64,000 bases of DNA from Clostridium sp. BJN0013 (GCF_040939125.1 NZ_CP162495.1:2790001-2854000), one strand, 5' to 3'; shown: positions 1 to 10,492, numbered from the stretch's first letter. A program made the numbers and translations. The notes: generated by a model from the sequence alone, not told the origin.

Positions 1-2629
1 TGTATTTGATGATTGCGGCATCCTTCTTCACGCCTTCATTTGAACATTCTAACAGACTCTTTTTTAGTTTTAATTCAGGCTCAGTCTGCGCAATATAGTC
101 TTTTCCGTGATTTAAAATATAAAGGGATGACTCACGTGAAAAACCATGTTTCTGGATATTTATTATTTTTCTATTCGTAGAACCATACTCAACAAACTCA
201 TACCAGTCATTAGGGACCTTTTCAACCTGTCTTATTTCTTTATAAGCCTTTGATACTTTCAAAAAATAATTTGATATTTTGAAAAGAATGACTTTATCAA
301 TAACACTGAGCACATCAGAAATAACGATATTTCTATGCTCACGAGTGTCATTGTAGTCAACGTAGTTATTATCGATATACAGAGCATTTTCTGGATTACG
401 CTGCTTATAACTAATAGCCTGAAACATTATTTTGTTTAGACCGTCACCTTGTACCCACTGGCTTAAAATAACAGCATACCAGCTAAGCCTACCATGCTTC
501 TTGGAATATTTGCCTACATGTCCTAAAGTTTCAGATTCATATATCTCCCATTTAAATATTCTGCACAGACGCTCCAGAAACGCCAGTAATTGTGCTGAAT
601 CAAAGTTACCTTGTTCATCAACCGCAGGGAACTCAAGTCCGTTTTGTAAAATTGCTTGATACAAGGACTCTGACTGGTCAACAGATATTGTTATATCATC
701 ATCCTGAATGTATTCTTCATTGGAAGCAAAAAGGGTTCTGATTTTATCTTCGTCTCCCGGATTCATCAGCTGCTGAAATTCTTGTCTAACACGACTAGTG
801 CGGTTTTTCAAAATATCATTCAAAAGAATGATTGCAAATTTACGCATTAGATCATACGAATCTGCTGACTGCTTATCTGGATATTTCACAAGCTCCACTG
901 TTCCGTGTAAAAGGGCTTCTATAACATTTTGCTTTTGTGGCTTTGTAAGTCCTTTTTCAATAGACAATGTCTGTGGTGCTATATCCTCCTGAAGCAGGCT
1001 TACATATTTTTCATTTGCTTTTTCACTACTCGCGACTAGAAATACATTGCCATAAAGATTGTATTCCAATCGTCCGACACGACCGATAAGGTTACGGAAA
1101 TCTACAGCTTTCATATGCTTGCTTCCATTTTTAAAATCTGTAATAAATAAATTGTCCGCTGGCAGATTAACACCTTCAACAAGCGTACTTGTGCAGAATA
1201 ATGCCGTTATAGAACCTGCACGGAACAAGTCTTCTATTCTCTGACGAATAGACGCCGGCAAGTAACCTATATGATATGCAACGCCCTTGGAAATAAGTTC
1301 AGCTAAATAGTAATCTCCATGTATATCGTTCTTTATGTCTTTAGCTAGTTCTATCAGCTCTTTATCATTACTCTTTTCAACACGATTAGCAGCAAAATCT
1401 CTTGCCGCTACTACTGTCTTACGGGTAGAAGGGAAGTATATAATACACTGTCTTTCTGCACCTTTATCATCCTTTTCAAAGCGAAGAAGCACATCTGTCA
1501 AGTCCGCGTCTTCAAGTGCTATAGATGTTAAAGGCACCGTTTCCTTTGTATGCTCATTATATACATCTACCTCATTGTCATCTAGATTAATTAAAAACTT
1601 AACTTGAGAAACAGGAGAAAACGCTGACGCGAGTTTTTGCTTTTTCAACTCATTTGATTCCACGCCTGCTATCAAACTTAAATATATTTCAGGATTAGGA
1701 ACATTAGGAGATGCAAAAACAAAGTGCGGTCTATGCTCCCGTTCTGAAAGCATATGAACAATTTGGTAATAAAAAGGGCTTCGATTATCAGCACCAGAAA
1801 GCTTATGGGCCTCATCAATAAACAAGTAGTCAAGCTGAATATTTTGTTCATTAATAAGGAGATAGAGCAACCGTTCCGGAGTCATGATAAAAATATATCT
1901 TCGTTCACTGTTTTCTTCGGAATTTTTAATTAATACAGCATCTCCTGCAGCCGTTACAATGTGATAGTTATTCTCATGTAACATATATTGCAAGTCATCT
2001 GTTATCTTTATTCGAACCTCATTAATTAAAGCTTTCGTTGGCACAACAAGCGCAAAATTATTTTTGACACCAGAAAAAATCTGTTGCTTGATGAACATCC
2101 TCATTATGTAAGATTTACCCATAGACGTTGGGCCAGAGTAACTGTAATACTCATCGGCAAAATGGTCATACACGATTTTTTGAGCACTCATAAACTGCTT
2201 TTCGGGGTCCGCCGGGATTGTATAATATTCCTTTTTGTAACCCGCGAAAATTTTATCAAGAGTGCCAACTCCATCAAACGATGATTTAACAATATTCGTA
2301 CCCTGATAATTACCAATGCTTGATAGTACAGAACCAGCTATATAAGAGACCTTCTTGTCTTCGGGGTAAATATAATGCAACATTGTGACTATTTCTTGAG
2401 CCCACATTTTTTGTGAATCGTAAAGTGTTGCATGATTGGATTTTGAAAGTAGATCTGCAAAAGCGAGAGCATCATTTATCGGTATCTCACGCTTCCGGCG
2501 TTTATTAAATCCAAAAACCTTGATAGCGTAATTGTATAATATGTCTTCATATATTTTCTTTAGATAGGCATCCTGGTTCAATTCAGCAAAGAAAACATCA
2601 CCGAACTTCAAGTTCTTTTTATCTGCCAT
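1..2629 (-). CDS. hamB: HamB-type DEAD/DEAH-box helicase, Hachiman defence (3' end beyond window)
   Basis: Probable superfamily 2 helicase, the sensor/motor partner of the DUF1837 effector encoded just upstream; the pair matches the Hachiman anti-phage system. About 876 residues are visible and the gene runs off the left edge. I read a Walker A-like GPTSMGKS near residue 170, a DEAH box (FIDEAHKL) near 271, a VEGVNLPADN segment and the motif VI-like NLIGRVGR near 516, the Ski2-like order. The ATG at 2629 overlaps the hamA stop by 11 bases, so the two are translationally coupled. The C-terminal part cannot be judged. It could be another helicase of a DUF1837 pair, but the gene order and motifs favour HamB. 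Confidence 0.8.
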   Translation of the reverse strand, partial: MADKKNLKFGDVFFAELNQDAYLKKIYEDILYNYAIKVFGFNKRRKREIPINDALAFADLLSKSNHATLYDSQKMWAQEIVTMLHYIYPEDKKVSYIAGSVLSSIGNYQGTNIVKSSFDGVGTLDKIFAGYKKEYYTIPADPEKQFMSAQKIVYDHFADEYYSYSGPTSMGKSYIMRMFIKQQIFSGVKNNFALVVPTKALINEVRIKITDDLQYMLHENNYHIVTAAGDAVLIKNSEENSERRYIFIMTPERLLYLLINEQNIQLDYLFIDEAHKLSGADNRSPFYYQIVHMLSEREHRPHFVFASPNVPNPEIYLSLIAGVESNELKKQKLASAFSPVSQVKFLINLDDNEVDVYNEHTKETVPLTSIALEDADLTDVLLRFEKDDKGAERQCIIYFPSTRKTVVAARDFAANRVEKSNDKELIELAKDIKNDIHGDYYLAELISKGVAYHIGYLPASIRQRIEDLFRAGSITALFCTSTLVEGVNLPADNLFITDFKNGSKHMKAVDFRNLIGRVGRLEYNLYGNVFLVASSEKANEKYVSLLQEDIAPQTLSIEKGLTKPQKQNVIEALLHGTVELVKYPDKQSADSYDLMRKFAIILLNDILKNRTSRVRQEFQQLMNPGDEDKIRTLFASNEEYIQDDDITISVDQSESLYQAILQNGLEFPAVDEQGNFDSAQLLAFLERLCRIFKWEIYESETLGHVGKYSKKHGRLSWYAVILSQWVQGDGLNKIMFQAISYKQRNPENALYIDNNYVDYNDTREHRNIVISDVLSVIDKVILFKISNYFLKVSKAYKEIRQVEKVPNDWYEFVEYGSTNRKIINIQKHGFSRESSLYILNHGKDYIAQTEPELKLKKSLLECSNEGVKKDAAIIKY

Positions 2630-3563
2630 AAGAGTCACCTTCTCTCATGACAGTTTTCATAATGGCCTTCTTGTCATCTTCTGCGTTGTCAAAGGGAAGC
2701 ACATACACATAGAAAGAACGATTGTTAAGGCCAAGCTTGTTAATCTTTTCTTTTATATAAGGAGCATAGTGTTTAATATCATTGTCCATCTTTTTTTCTA
2801 GTGCATCCCGATAATCTGAACTTTTATAACGTGAAGAGTCTAAACCAATTGTGTAACCGAGAAAAATGCCAAAAGCTGTATCTCGATATACATCCTTACC
2901 GGGAGCAGGTTTTATAATATCAATTAATTGAAGAGCCACTGGATCATCAGCAGGCAATTCAAAAACTGTACTATCAACGATCTGTAATTCTTCTGTTGTT
3001 CTACCAGATATCTGTTGAATGCACTCGAAGGCCTCATCTATGGCATAACCAAGATCTCCAACAACGCATGAAGTACCAAATATCATCTCATAAGACAGTG
3101 TTTTTCCTCCGGAGTTAAGTGCTCGTAAATGCATACCATCACATGCGCTTATCCCAGATTTGACTGATGAATTCAACTCTATCTTGCTGTATATCTTTGG
3201 TGCACCCAAAACCGTCTCAAGGAAGGCATACAAAAGTATTTCACCTAGCTCGTTTCCGGTACCTTTCTCATCTGCACGACCACTCTTATACATAAGGTCC
3301 AATGCCTCAATACCAACACTAAACTCATCGCCTTCGACACGGAACTGTTCAATCCTTGAACGCGAGAAAACATAATGCCCTATATTTTTACTTATGAATG
3401 TACGGAGTGAGTCCTTTGAAAACTTATTATCTATGACTTCTTTTAGCCTGAATAGACGCAGTTCTTCATTTGCAAGCAAGCCAAGACTCTCCGAATGAAG
3501 AACCTCTTTAAAGACCTGGTCAAAGCCTCTGCTATTTATGCTCTTTGTTAATGCATTGATCAT
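2619..3563 (-). CDS. hamA: DUF1837 protein, HamA-type effector of Hachiman system
   Basis: 314 residues, of DUF1837/HamA type; in Hachiman the family is a PD-(D/E)xK-like nuclease released by the HamB helicase. Family-like elements are GNELGEILLYAFLE (103-116), KIEL (127-130) and CDGMH (141-145). The next strand, where I expect a Glu-x-Lys, reads SYEMIFG (E159-M-I), so the canonical lysine seems missing; K154 or K127 might substitute, or the enzyme may be altered. It lies 32 bases after hsdR in the same direction and overlaps hamB, so it appears to be part of the type I restriction operon. The family call rests on remembered motifs and context, not a search. Confidence 0.72.
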   Translation of the reverse strand: MINALTKSINSRGFDQVFKEVLHSESLGLLANEELRLFRLKEVIDNKFSKDSLRTFISKNIGHYVFSRSRIEQFRVEGDEFSVGIEALDLMYKSGRADEKGTGNELGEILLYAFLETVLGAPKIYSKIELNSSVKSGISACDGMHLRALNSGGKTLSYEMIFGTSCVVGDLGYAIDEAFECIQQISGRTTEELQIVDSTVFELPADDPVALQLIDIIKPAPGKDVYRDTAFGIFLGYTIGLDSSRYKSSDYRDALEKKMDNDIKHYAPYIKEKINKLGLNNRSFYVYVLPFDNAEDDKKAIMKTVMREGDSYGR

Positions 3564-3595
3564 AAGCTACCTCCTACAGTGCCTTCCGAGATATT

Positions 3596-6500
3596 TTAAT
3601 CACTATATTTCTTAAAATTCTCAGCTTGCTCCATAACCTTTTCAAATACTTCTTCATCCCATTCAGGAGGATAACCATTTTTATAAAGAAGCACTGTAAG
3701 GTCCATGTTGAGTTGATTCTTTATATCATCACGCGATGACCAATCAGCAAACTGTGCTTTATCGTCAACGAGCTCTTTTATCTTTTTAGCAAGAACAAGA
3801 CATTTTTCATCCTCATATGGAAACCCATGATCGTCACGAACTTTTACAAGAATATCGTAAAAAGCTTTTTCTTCATAGCTGATTCCAAGTTTCTCAAATG
3901 AAGACTTATCATCTTGCAAGTCTTTCATTATCTTGAGCAACTGTTCAGACAAATCATTAACGAAGTCCGAAACAACCTCACTTGTAAATACCAGCTTATC
4001 ACGGCTGTTATAAGCATCAACAACTTCTTTCAATCGCTCATCAAACTCGATAGCCTTGACTTTATTGGTGCGCCCATAAGCTGTAATAGCTTTGCGCAAA
4101 AGCTTCAACAGTGCATTAAACTTTGTAATTGGAAGATTTACATTATCAAGCTCAGCAAGGAAATCGTCGCTGAATAGATCAACAGCTTTATGTTCATCGA
4201 CAATATTTTCGATACCAGTGCAAGTAATAGCTTCGCGTACCATTTCTTCAACTACGCTATTCATAACTTCTGAATCCGGTGCATCTCCCTTAGTCTGCTT
4301 ATAAATAATTGAGCGTATTGCTAAGTAGAACTGTGCCTTTGCTGTTTCTTCGTCAGTTAGTTCACCGGAAGGGAAGCAAATATGGTACGCTCCCTTTAAT
4401 CTGCGAGATAAGCCCATGAAACGAGTTTGCATATCCTTACTGGCTTGAACATATTCTGCGGCAGCATTTAAGCAATTAAGTCTTTGTATCGGTGTCCCAT
4501 GATGGAACATCGTAGAATCAAAACTTGAAAGAAGCTCATCTATTAACGCCAAATGGTTACGGAATATAGACAATGAAATATTAAGTTCATCAATCGGGTT
4601 TTCTTGAGGGCCACCATATTTCTTGACAGCTTCCATCATGTCATTTTTAATTCCAATGTAGTCCACAACTAAACCTTTATCCTTACCATCAAATACACGA
4701 TTTACGCGGGAGATCGTCTGAATAAGGCTATGCTTTTGAAGTGGTTTGTCGATATACATGACAGCCAGGGACGGAACATCAAATCCTGTAATCCACATAT
4801 CAACAACAATCGCAATTTTAAAGTTTGAGTCGTTATTCTTAAACTGTTTGTCCAACATCTTACGATGTTCTTTTGTGCCACATATGTCAAACAGTTCTTT
4901 TTCGTCATTCTGGCCTTGCGTGGCAACCATATTAATTTTAGGTAAGGCTACAAGTTTATCTAACTGATCTTTTGTTAGATCTGATTCGTTTTCAGCTTTA
5001 CGTGCCACGAACCAGTCAGGGCGGATAGCTTCTACCGCCTTTAATACTTTAAAAGCTAACGGCCGATCTGCGCATACTATCATTGCCTTTTGCACAATTT
5101 CTGGCTTTTCTGCACAGAGCGATTCATAATGAGTCACCATATCAGAAGCCAACTTTTTAATCCTATCAGGATGACCGAGTATAGCTGTCATAGAACTCAT
5201 AGCACGTTTGCTTTCTTCAACCTGCTCCGGATTAGAGCCTTCAGCTATGCACTGGTCATAATACTTCTGAATTTCTTTTGCCTGTTCGTCAGATACAATT
5301 ACCCGCGCAAGACGTGGTTCATAAGCAATACGAACCGTTATTCCATCATCACTAGACTCTTTCATTGTATAACTGTCCACAACATTACCAAAGACAGCTA
5401 TTGTTTCGTCTATCGGAGTTCCTGTGAAACCACAATATGTAGCATTAGGGAAACTGTCACGTAGGTACTTTGCAAATCCAAAAGTGGTGAATACACCTTT
5501 ATCAGTTTTCTTTAACTTCGCACCAACACCAGTTTGCGTTCTATGAGCCTCATCAGAAATACAAATAATATTGCTACGGTCAGAAAGCAAGCTAGTTTTT
5601 TCACAAAACTTTTGGATGGTGGTAATGTAAATACCGCCGCTTGGTTTATCTCGCAACGTCTTCTCCATATCTTCACGGCTTTCGATGCTTCGAACATCAC
5701 TTTCATGTAGATACTTTTTCGCCGTTACAAATAATTCTGAAGTTTGTGTATCCAAATCCTCACGGTCTTCGAGAATGACAATGGTAGGATTATTGAAGGC
5801 CTCATTATCTCTCAATGCAATCAAACGTGATAAAAATAACATAGTATAAGTCTTGCCGCACCCGGTAGCACCAAAATATGTACCACCTTTTCCATCACCA
5901 GTGGGGCGCATATGTGCTTTGATGTTAACAAGCATTTTCTGCGCAGCAAAGAACTGCGGATAACGGCAAACTATAGCTTCATCCTTCTTACTATCATCTG
6001 GATAGAAAATATAGTCTCTAAGAACTTTAGTAACCCGATCTTTTGCAAATGCACCTTCAATCATGGTGAGCAGAGAGCTAATACCATTTGAAACTTTATC
6101 TTGATCGTTTGCTTTATTCCACGAGTAATAAAACTTGTATGGTGTGAAAATACTTCCGAGTTTTGTATTGGCTCCATCACTAATAACAGAAAGAAAACAA
6201 TACTTCATTAATTTCGGGATATCCCTTTTATAGCGGATTGTAACCTGTTCCCATGCATCATGGATGGTAGTATCTTCTTCGATCGCTGTTTTGAACTCAC
6301 AAATAGCAATAGGAATACCGTTTATAAACACAAGTAGGTCAGGGCGCCGCAAACGCTCTCCCTGAACAGAATACTGATTAACTACCTTAAAAATATTATT
6401 GCTTGGTTCATCAAAGTCAATGTAGTCCACATGTAACGCGACCTGGCTAATATCATCACGTACCAAGTCAAAACCCTCGTTTACAAGTAAAAATGTCTCG

Positions 6501-6760
6501 CGGTTTCCGTTATAAAGTGGTGTAGAAGGAATGAGATTAAGACGATTAATAATTTTCTGAATCTCGGCTTCACTCAAACTTTCAGATGCGTAACGATCAG
6601 CTATAAATGCACGTAGGTCATCAAGAAGAAGGATATCCTCATACTTTCTATGAAGACCCTCCCCTTGGACATAAGTATAGCCTTGTTGTTCGAAAAGCGT
6701 AATTATGGCCTGTTCAAGCTCATCTTCAGTAAATTTTCCTTTTTCAAAGATATAATCCAA
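3596..6760 (-). CDS. hsdR: Type I restriction enzyme, R subunit
   Basis: 1054 residues, normal for HsdR, the translocase and nuclease subunit that cleaves unmodified DNA at a distance after ATP-driven translocation. The N-terminal nuclease signature is complete: D141 in RRPDLLVF, then E155 and K157 in CEFKTA. The helicase core has Walker A GATGCGKT (297-304) and SDEAHRT (DEAH 403-406), followed by GFTGTPID and a motif VI-like QTISRVNR. A helical C-terminal region for contact with HsdM follows. The gene ends 32 bases before hamA and starts 14 bases after the unknown 301-residue gene. No frameshift is seen, so it looks functional. Confidence 0.95.
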   Translation of the reverse strand: MDYIFEKGKFTEDELEQAIITLFEQQGYTYVQGEGLHRKYEDILLLDDLRAFIADRYASESLSEAEIQKIINRLNLIPSTPLYNGNRETFLLVNEGFDLVRDDISQVALHVDYIDFDEPSNNIFKVVNQYSVQGERLRRPDLLVFINGIPIAICEFKTAIEEDTTIHDAWEQVTIRYKRDIPKLMKYCFLSVISDGANTKLGSIFTPYKFYYSWNKANDQDKVSNGISSLLTMIEGAFAKDRVTKVLRDYIFYPDDSKKDEAIVCRYPQFFAAQKMLVNIKAHMRPTGDGKGGTYFGATGCGKTYTMLFLSRLIALRDNEAFNNPTIVILEDREDLDTQTSELFVTAKKYLHESDVRSIESREDMEKTLRDKPSGGIYITTIQKFCEKTSLLSDRSNIICISDEAHRTQTGVGAKLKKTDKGVFTTFGFAKYLRDSFPNATYCGFTGTPIDETIAVFGNVVDSYTMKESSDDGITVRIAYEPRLARVIVSDEQAKEIQKYYDQCIAEGSNPEQVEESKRAMSSMTAILGHPDRIKKLASDMVTHYESLCAEKPEIVQKAMIVCADRPLAFKVLKAVEAIRPDWFVARKAENESDLTKDQLDKLVALPKINMVATQGQNDEKELFDICGTKEHRKMLDKQFKNNDSNFKIAIVVDMWITGFDVPSLAVMYIDKPLQKHSLIQTISRVNRVFDGKDKGLVVDYIGIKNDMMEAVKKYGGPQENPIDELNISLSIFRNHLALIDELLSSFDSTMFHHGTPIQRLNCLNAAAEYVQASKDMQTRFMGLSRRLKGAYHICFPSGELTDEETAKAQFYLAIRSIIYKQTKGDAPDSEVMNSVVEEMVREAITCTGIENIVDEHKAVDLFSDDFLAELDNVNLPITKFNALLKLLRKAITAYGRTNKVKAIEFDERLKEVVDAYNSRDKLVFTSEVVSDFVNDLSEQLLKIMKDLQDDKSSFEKLGISYEEKAFYDILVKVRDDHGFPYEDEKCLVLAKKIKELVDDKAQFADWSSRDDIKNQLNMDLTVLLYKNGYPPEWDEEVFEKVMEQAENFKKYSD

Positions 6761-6774
6761 CTTAATCCCTCCTT

Positions 6775-7680
6775 TTATTGTAAATATTGAATTGCTAAAG
6801 CAATTAACGACAAGCAGCGGTTAAAAAAGTAATCGTAGTGACGAATATCTGTAATATCAATTTTGTTTGTCTCATGATGACGAATTCTAAAACTATTACC
6901 AATGTCCGTTAACGCCCTAAATTCAGCATCAAAAATTGTAATAAATTCAGCTTGTCCGTTACTCATATCATTTACCACCTTAGTTGCAGAGCCCCTTTTG
7001 TCAAGATTAGTATAATAAGTTTTCAGTCGTTCCAGGGCGTCCCATATTTTTTCGACTGAATCCTGGCGGGCTGCTGGATTTGGTGTTTTATATAATGCAA
7101 TTGCATCTTTCATCAATTCTCTTGTACCAATTTCAGAAATTTGCTGAGACTTTATTTCTATTTCTGCTGAAAGAGGGCTATTCTCTACCACACGTTCAAT
7201 GATTTTTTCTGTGGTTAATGTAAACAGCACCCCAGACTCTTCAAATATTTCATTTATTTCATTTCGATAGTCATCGAAAACATCTGATGTATCCAAACAA
7301 TTAATATACCAATAATTTTTGTAACGATCATTATTCCATCCTTCAGAAATATCCTTTATATTTACAGCAACATACTCTATAAGGTCAATTAATGAATATT
7401 GATCATAATCATCATTATCTTGTGGGGCAGCTATATGACCATACTCGTCTTTAAATATATTAGGAATTTTTATTGCCATTCTATTTTCAAATTGACTACG
7501 GTTAAATTCAATATAATCCTGGCCCACAAAAGAACAATGCTGCTGAAGCTTAAAGATATGTGTTAGATTTTTATAGTATTTTTGGCATATATTTAATAGC
7601 AAGGTGTAAACTTCTTTTGAAATTTTACTCGTACGTACGATTGGCTTTCTTAATCCATGACGTTCTGTATATAAACTCAT
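6775..7680 (-). CDS. Unknown protein inside the type I RM operon, HEPN-like C-terminus
   Basis: 301 residues, not confidently recognised. It sits between hsdS and hsdR with 14-base gaps on each side, so it is co-expressed with the restriction system. The N-terminal half is mixed and acidic (a DNDDYDQYSLIDLIEY region). The C-terminal third is helical and holds KTYYTNLDKRGSATKVV and then NSFRIRHHETNK, whose Arg-x-Arg-His-His pattern followed by a helix resembles the RxxxxH active site of HEPN ribonucleases and of AbiJ/Abi-C-like abortive-infection proteins. That function is inference. Genes inserted between hsd genes are often accessory defence or anti-suicide functions. No signal peptide or membrane segment is visible. 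Confidence 0.6.
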   Translation of the reverse strand: MSLYTERHGLRKPIVRTSKISKEVYTLLLNICQKYYKNLTHIFKLQQHCSFVGQDYIEFNRSQFENRMAIKIPNIFKDEYGHIAAPQDNDDYDQYSLIDLIEYVAVNIKDISEGWNNDRYKNYWYINCLDTSDVFDDYRNEINEIFEESGVLFTLTTEKIIERVVENSPLSAEIEIKSQQISEIGTRELMKDAIALYKTPNPAARQDSVEKIWDALERLKTYYTNLDKRGSATKVVNDMSNGQAEFITIFDAEFRALTDIGNSFRIRHHETNKIDITDIRHYDYFFNRCLSLIALAIQYLQ

Positions 7681-7694
7681 TTTTTAACCCTCCT

Positions 7695-8819
7695 TTACGT
7701 ATTTGCTTCTTCCAGCGAGCCTTTAATCAATATAGGGCATAAGTCTTTTATTTGTTCTTTCAACTTTTCATTTATATCACGTCGTATAAGATAGGCGTTA
7801 TAAATTCCAACGATATCTTCCTGTTCTTTAATATCCGGAACAGGTACATCAATTTCGTAGAACCTATCCAAGTCCAAATTTGCTCTAATACTGCCATCAC
7901 TGGCAAACCAACCATATCTATCGCTTTCGCTGCGTGAAAACCACATCATTATATACTCAGCAAGTACATCATTATTTTTAACTTGCAAAACAGAATATGC
8001 GGGTGAAACAATAATCGGTTCGTCCTCTTGCAACAGAGCAATTCGAATACATTCATCTCTACCTGTCTGCATTGAGCTGTACGCAAATTGCCCCTTTTGA
8101 ACGACTTTATAATTCTGGAGACTTCCTTCTGCTACACTTGCAACTGACGGCATAAAATTCTTTGTAATGTTGATGCCTTGAACAGCTGTGATAGCACCAT
8201 CAGTATTTCTAACGTCAACGTTCTCAAGCAGTTTCCCTGTTGGAATTTTTTGAGCAATATGTTTAATTTTATCTATTTCGATTTCACAAGTTATTCTCAA
8301 ATCCTCAAGACCTGTTTCATAGGCTCTCTGGTTTGCAAGCATAGCATTATAAATATCAACATACTTTTGCTGAATTGGTAGCGTTGGGAGTTCAATATCA
8401 ATATCACACATATCATCCCATGAAAAAGCTTCACGGGCTGACCCCCAAGAGTTAAAACGAGAATATCTGTCAAACTCAGGACGGTTAAAATACATAAATA
8501 AATAGTCTGATGACAATATGTCAGTTCTACTAACATTGAACACAACATATGAGGAAGAAACAATATAAGTATCCGTTGTATCATTATGGGCAATGCTTAT
8601 CTTTTCTCCATTCCTTGATGTTATCGTTACGTAAGCAAAACTATCTGGTTTTACTAAAGAATAAGGTTTTAAAGACACTCCGGTCATATCTGCCTTTGTA
8701 TCAATAAACATTTTTTTAATAGATATACCACGAACATCATCAACACCGTATTCAAGTTCGCTATTTGTTTCCGTTGACAATTGTATTAATTCTCCAAGTT
8801 TGAATTTAGTCAATCCCAT
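7695..8819 (-). CDS. hsdS: Type I restriction enzyme, specificity subunit
   Basis: HsdS of about 374 residues with the usual duplicated layout: target-recognition domain 1 (about 1-150), a central helical conserved region after LPTLPIQQKYVDIY, target-recognition domain 2, and a second conserved region after VPVPDIKEQEDIV. The two halves should each read half of a bipartite recognition site, which cannot be deduced from sequence. The ATG at 8819 lies inside the end of hsdM and is preceded by an AGGGGG ribosome site; a TTG two codons upstream is possible. The overlap suggests coupled synthesis with HsdM. No sign of truncation or inversion repeats was seen, and only one hsdS is in view. Confidence 0.92.
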   Translation of the reverse strand: MGLTKFKLGELIQLSTETNSELEYGVDDVRGISIKKMFIDTKADMTGVSLKPYSLVKPDSFAYVTITSRNGEKISIAHNDTTDTYIVSSSYVVFNVSRTDILSSDYLFMYFNRPEFDRYSRFNSWGSAREAFSWDDMCDIDIELPTLPIQQKYVDIYNAMLANQRAYETGLEDLRITCEIEIDKIKHIAQKIPTGKLLENVDVRNTDGAITAVQGINITKNFMPSVASVAEGSLQNYKVVQKGQFAYSSMQTGRDECIRIALLQEDEPIIVSPAYSVLQVKNNDVLAEYIMMWFSRSESDRYGWFASDGSIRANLDLDRFYEIDVPVPDIKEQEDIVGIYNAYLIRRDINEKLKEQIKDLCPILIKGSLEEANT

Positions 8820-10407
8820 AACCAATCCCCCTGAACGCTTCTTCGAGTATGGCTTGTGATTTCTTTTCAGCCTTCATTACTTGGCGCATTTCAGCCTGAA
8901 TACGGGCCATCTCTTTTTCGTAATCAATTTCTAAGTCATGGTCAATGAACTCTATATATTTACTTGGGGCAAGAGAATAGTTCTTAGCGCGAATACCTTC
9001 TTTCTCATCAAGTTTTACGGATTTACAAAGTTCAGGAACATCTGAGTAAAGGCTTGTATCAGTGCTTTGCCAATTATTATATATTTTCTTTATTTCTATA
9101 ATTTGATCATCAGTAAACACTGTTTTCTTCTTTTTCTTACCCTTGTCAATTACAATTTCTTCTATATTACCATCCCAGCGTCGCAAATCCATAAATAGTA
9201 CTTCATTTGTACGGTCACGAAGCTGTCTGTCGCCTGATGTACAAGCTTTTTTATTCATATTAACAATCCATAAAGTGACAGAAATATCTGTGGTATAGAA
9301 CATGTCACGAGGTAGAACGATAATAGCTTCAATCTTATCTCGTTCAAGCAATTCTTTTCTGATTTCATATTCAACACCATCTGCGTTTAATGCACCATTT
9401 GCAAGCAGAAAACCTGCAACACCTTTATTTACATCTAATTTTGAAATCATATGCAGAATCCATGCGTAGTTTGCATTTGCTACAGGTGGTGTTGAAAAAC
9501 CTTTAAAACGAGGATCGTCAGTAAGTTGATCTTCACCACGCCAACCTTTTAAATTAAAAGGTGGATTAGCCATAATATAATCAACTTTTTTGTCTTTGTG
9601 TAAATCCTCAGTAAATGTTGAAGCATTTTTTTCACCAAGATTATGCGCAATACCACGTATAGCAAGATTCATTTTACAAAGACGCCATGTGTCGGGATTG
9701 CTCTCTTGGCCCAGAATTGAAACGTTCTGGCGATTACCATTATGACGATCTACAAACTTTAGAGATTGAACGAACATACCGCCCGAACCACAACATGGGT
9801 CATACACAGTGCCAGAATAAGGTTCAATCATTTCTGCAATCAGTTTAACTACTGAAGCAGGGGTATAAAATTCACCATCTTCCTTTGTTCCGGCAGCAGC
9901 ATATACCTGAAGAAAATATTCATATACTCGGCCAATCAAATCATCTTCATGAAAGCGCTTCTCATCTATTTTATTTACTTCATCTATTAGATTTTTGATA
10001 GCCTCTTTACTTGCCCCAAGTGTTGCAAAAAGATTAAGTGGTAAAGCTCCTTTTAATGGAGTATTACTTTCTTCAATATCCGCCATTGCTTGATCTAGAA
10101 TAACTGCAATATCATTAGCGCTTGCGTTTTTAACAATATAAGACCACCGTGCAGTTTCCTTCAAATAATATACATTTACAGCATTATAGAACGATACTTT
10201 TTCAAGGAAAGCTGGTATATCCCCGTATTGCTCCAATAATTCTGATCTTCGTCTTTCAAACTTGTCCCCTGCAAACTTTAAAAACACTAACCCTATTACA
10301 GCATCTCTATTCTTTTCAGTACTTCCAACCCCACGAAGGGCAACACGACAGTTCCACAAAACGGTCTCCAGTGAAACCGCAACTTCTTTTTTAGCAGCTT
10401 TTGCCAT
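8806..10407 (-). CDS. hsdM: Type I restriction enzyme, DNA methyltransferase subunit
   Basis: 533-residue N6-adenine methyltransferase subunit. The N-terminal HsdM helical domain is followed by GEFYTP (178-183), the SAM-binding DPCCGSGGMF (from 203) and the catalytic NPPF (281-284). The start at ATG 10407 is chosen because AGAGGAT lies just upstream; an earlier in-frame start at 10446 has no good ribosome site. The C-terminus carries a KGKKKKK segment (about residue 425) and the usual coiled tail that binds HsdS. It is the first enzyme gene of the operon, after the small HTH gene, and all motifs are intact. Confidence 0.95.
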   Translation of the reverse strand: MAKAAKKEVAVSLETVLWNCRVALRGVGSTEKNRDAVIGLVFLKFAGDKFERRRSELLEQYGDIPAFLEKVSFYNAVNVYYLKETARWSYIVKNASANDIAVILDQAMADIEESNTPLKGALPLNLFATLGASKEAIKNLIDEVNKIDEKRFHEDDLIGRVYEYFLQVYAAAGTKEDGEFYTPASVVKLIAEMIEPYSGTVYDPCCGSGGMFVQSLKFVDRHNGNRQNVSILGQESNPDTWRLCKMNLAIRGIAHNLGEKNASTFTEDLHKDKKVDYIMANPPFNLKGWRGEDQLTDDPRFKGFSTPPVANANYAWILHMISKLDVNKGVAGFLLANGALNADGVEYEIRKELLERDKIEAIIVLPRDMFYTTDISVTLWIVNMNKKACTSGDRQLRDRTNEVLFMDLRRWDGNIEEIVIDKGKKKKKTVFTDDQIIEIKKIYNNWQSTDTSLYSDVPELCKSVKLDEKEGIRAKNYSLAPSKYIEFIDHDLEIDYEKEMARIQAEMRQVMKAEKKSQAILEEAFRGIGYGID

Positions 10408-10492
10408 AACATTATCCTCTTTCCGGCTCGTGGCGTTCAAATACACCTTGCCATTATTATTTTATAATTTTGTCTGTCCAATAATCTGGACT

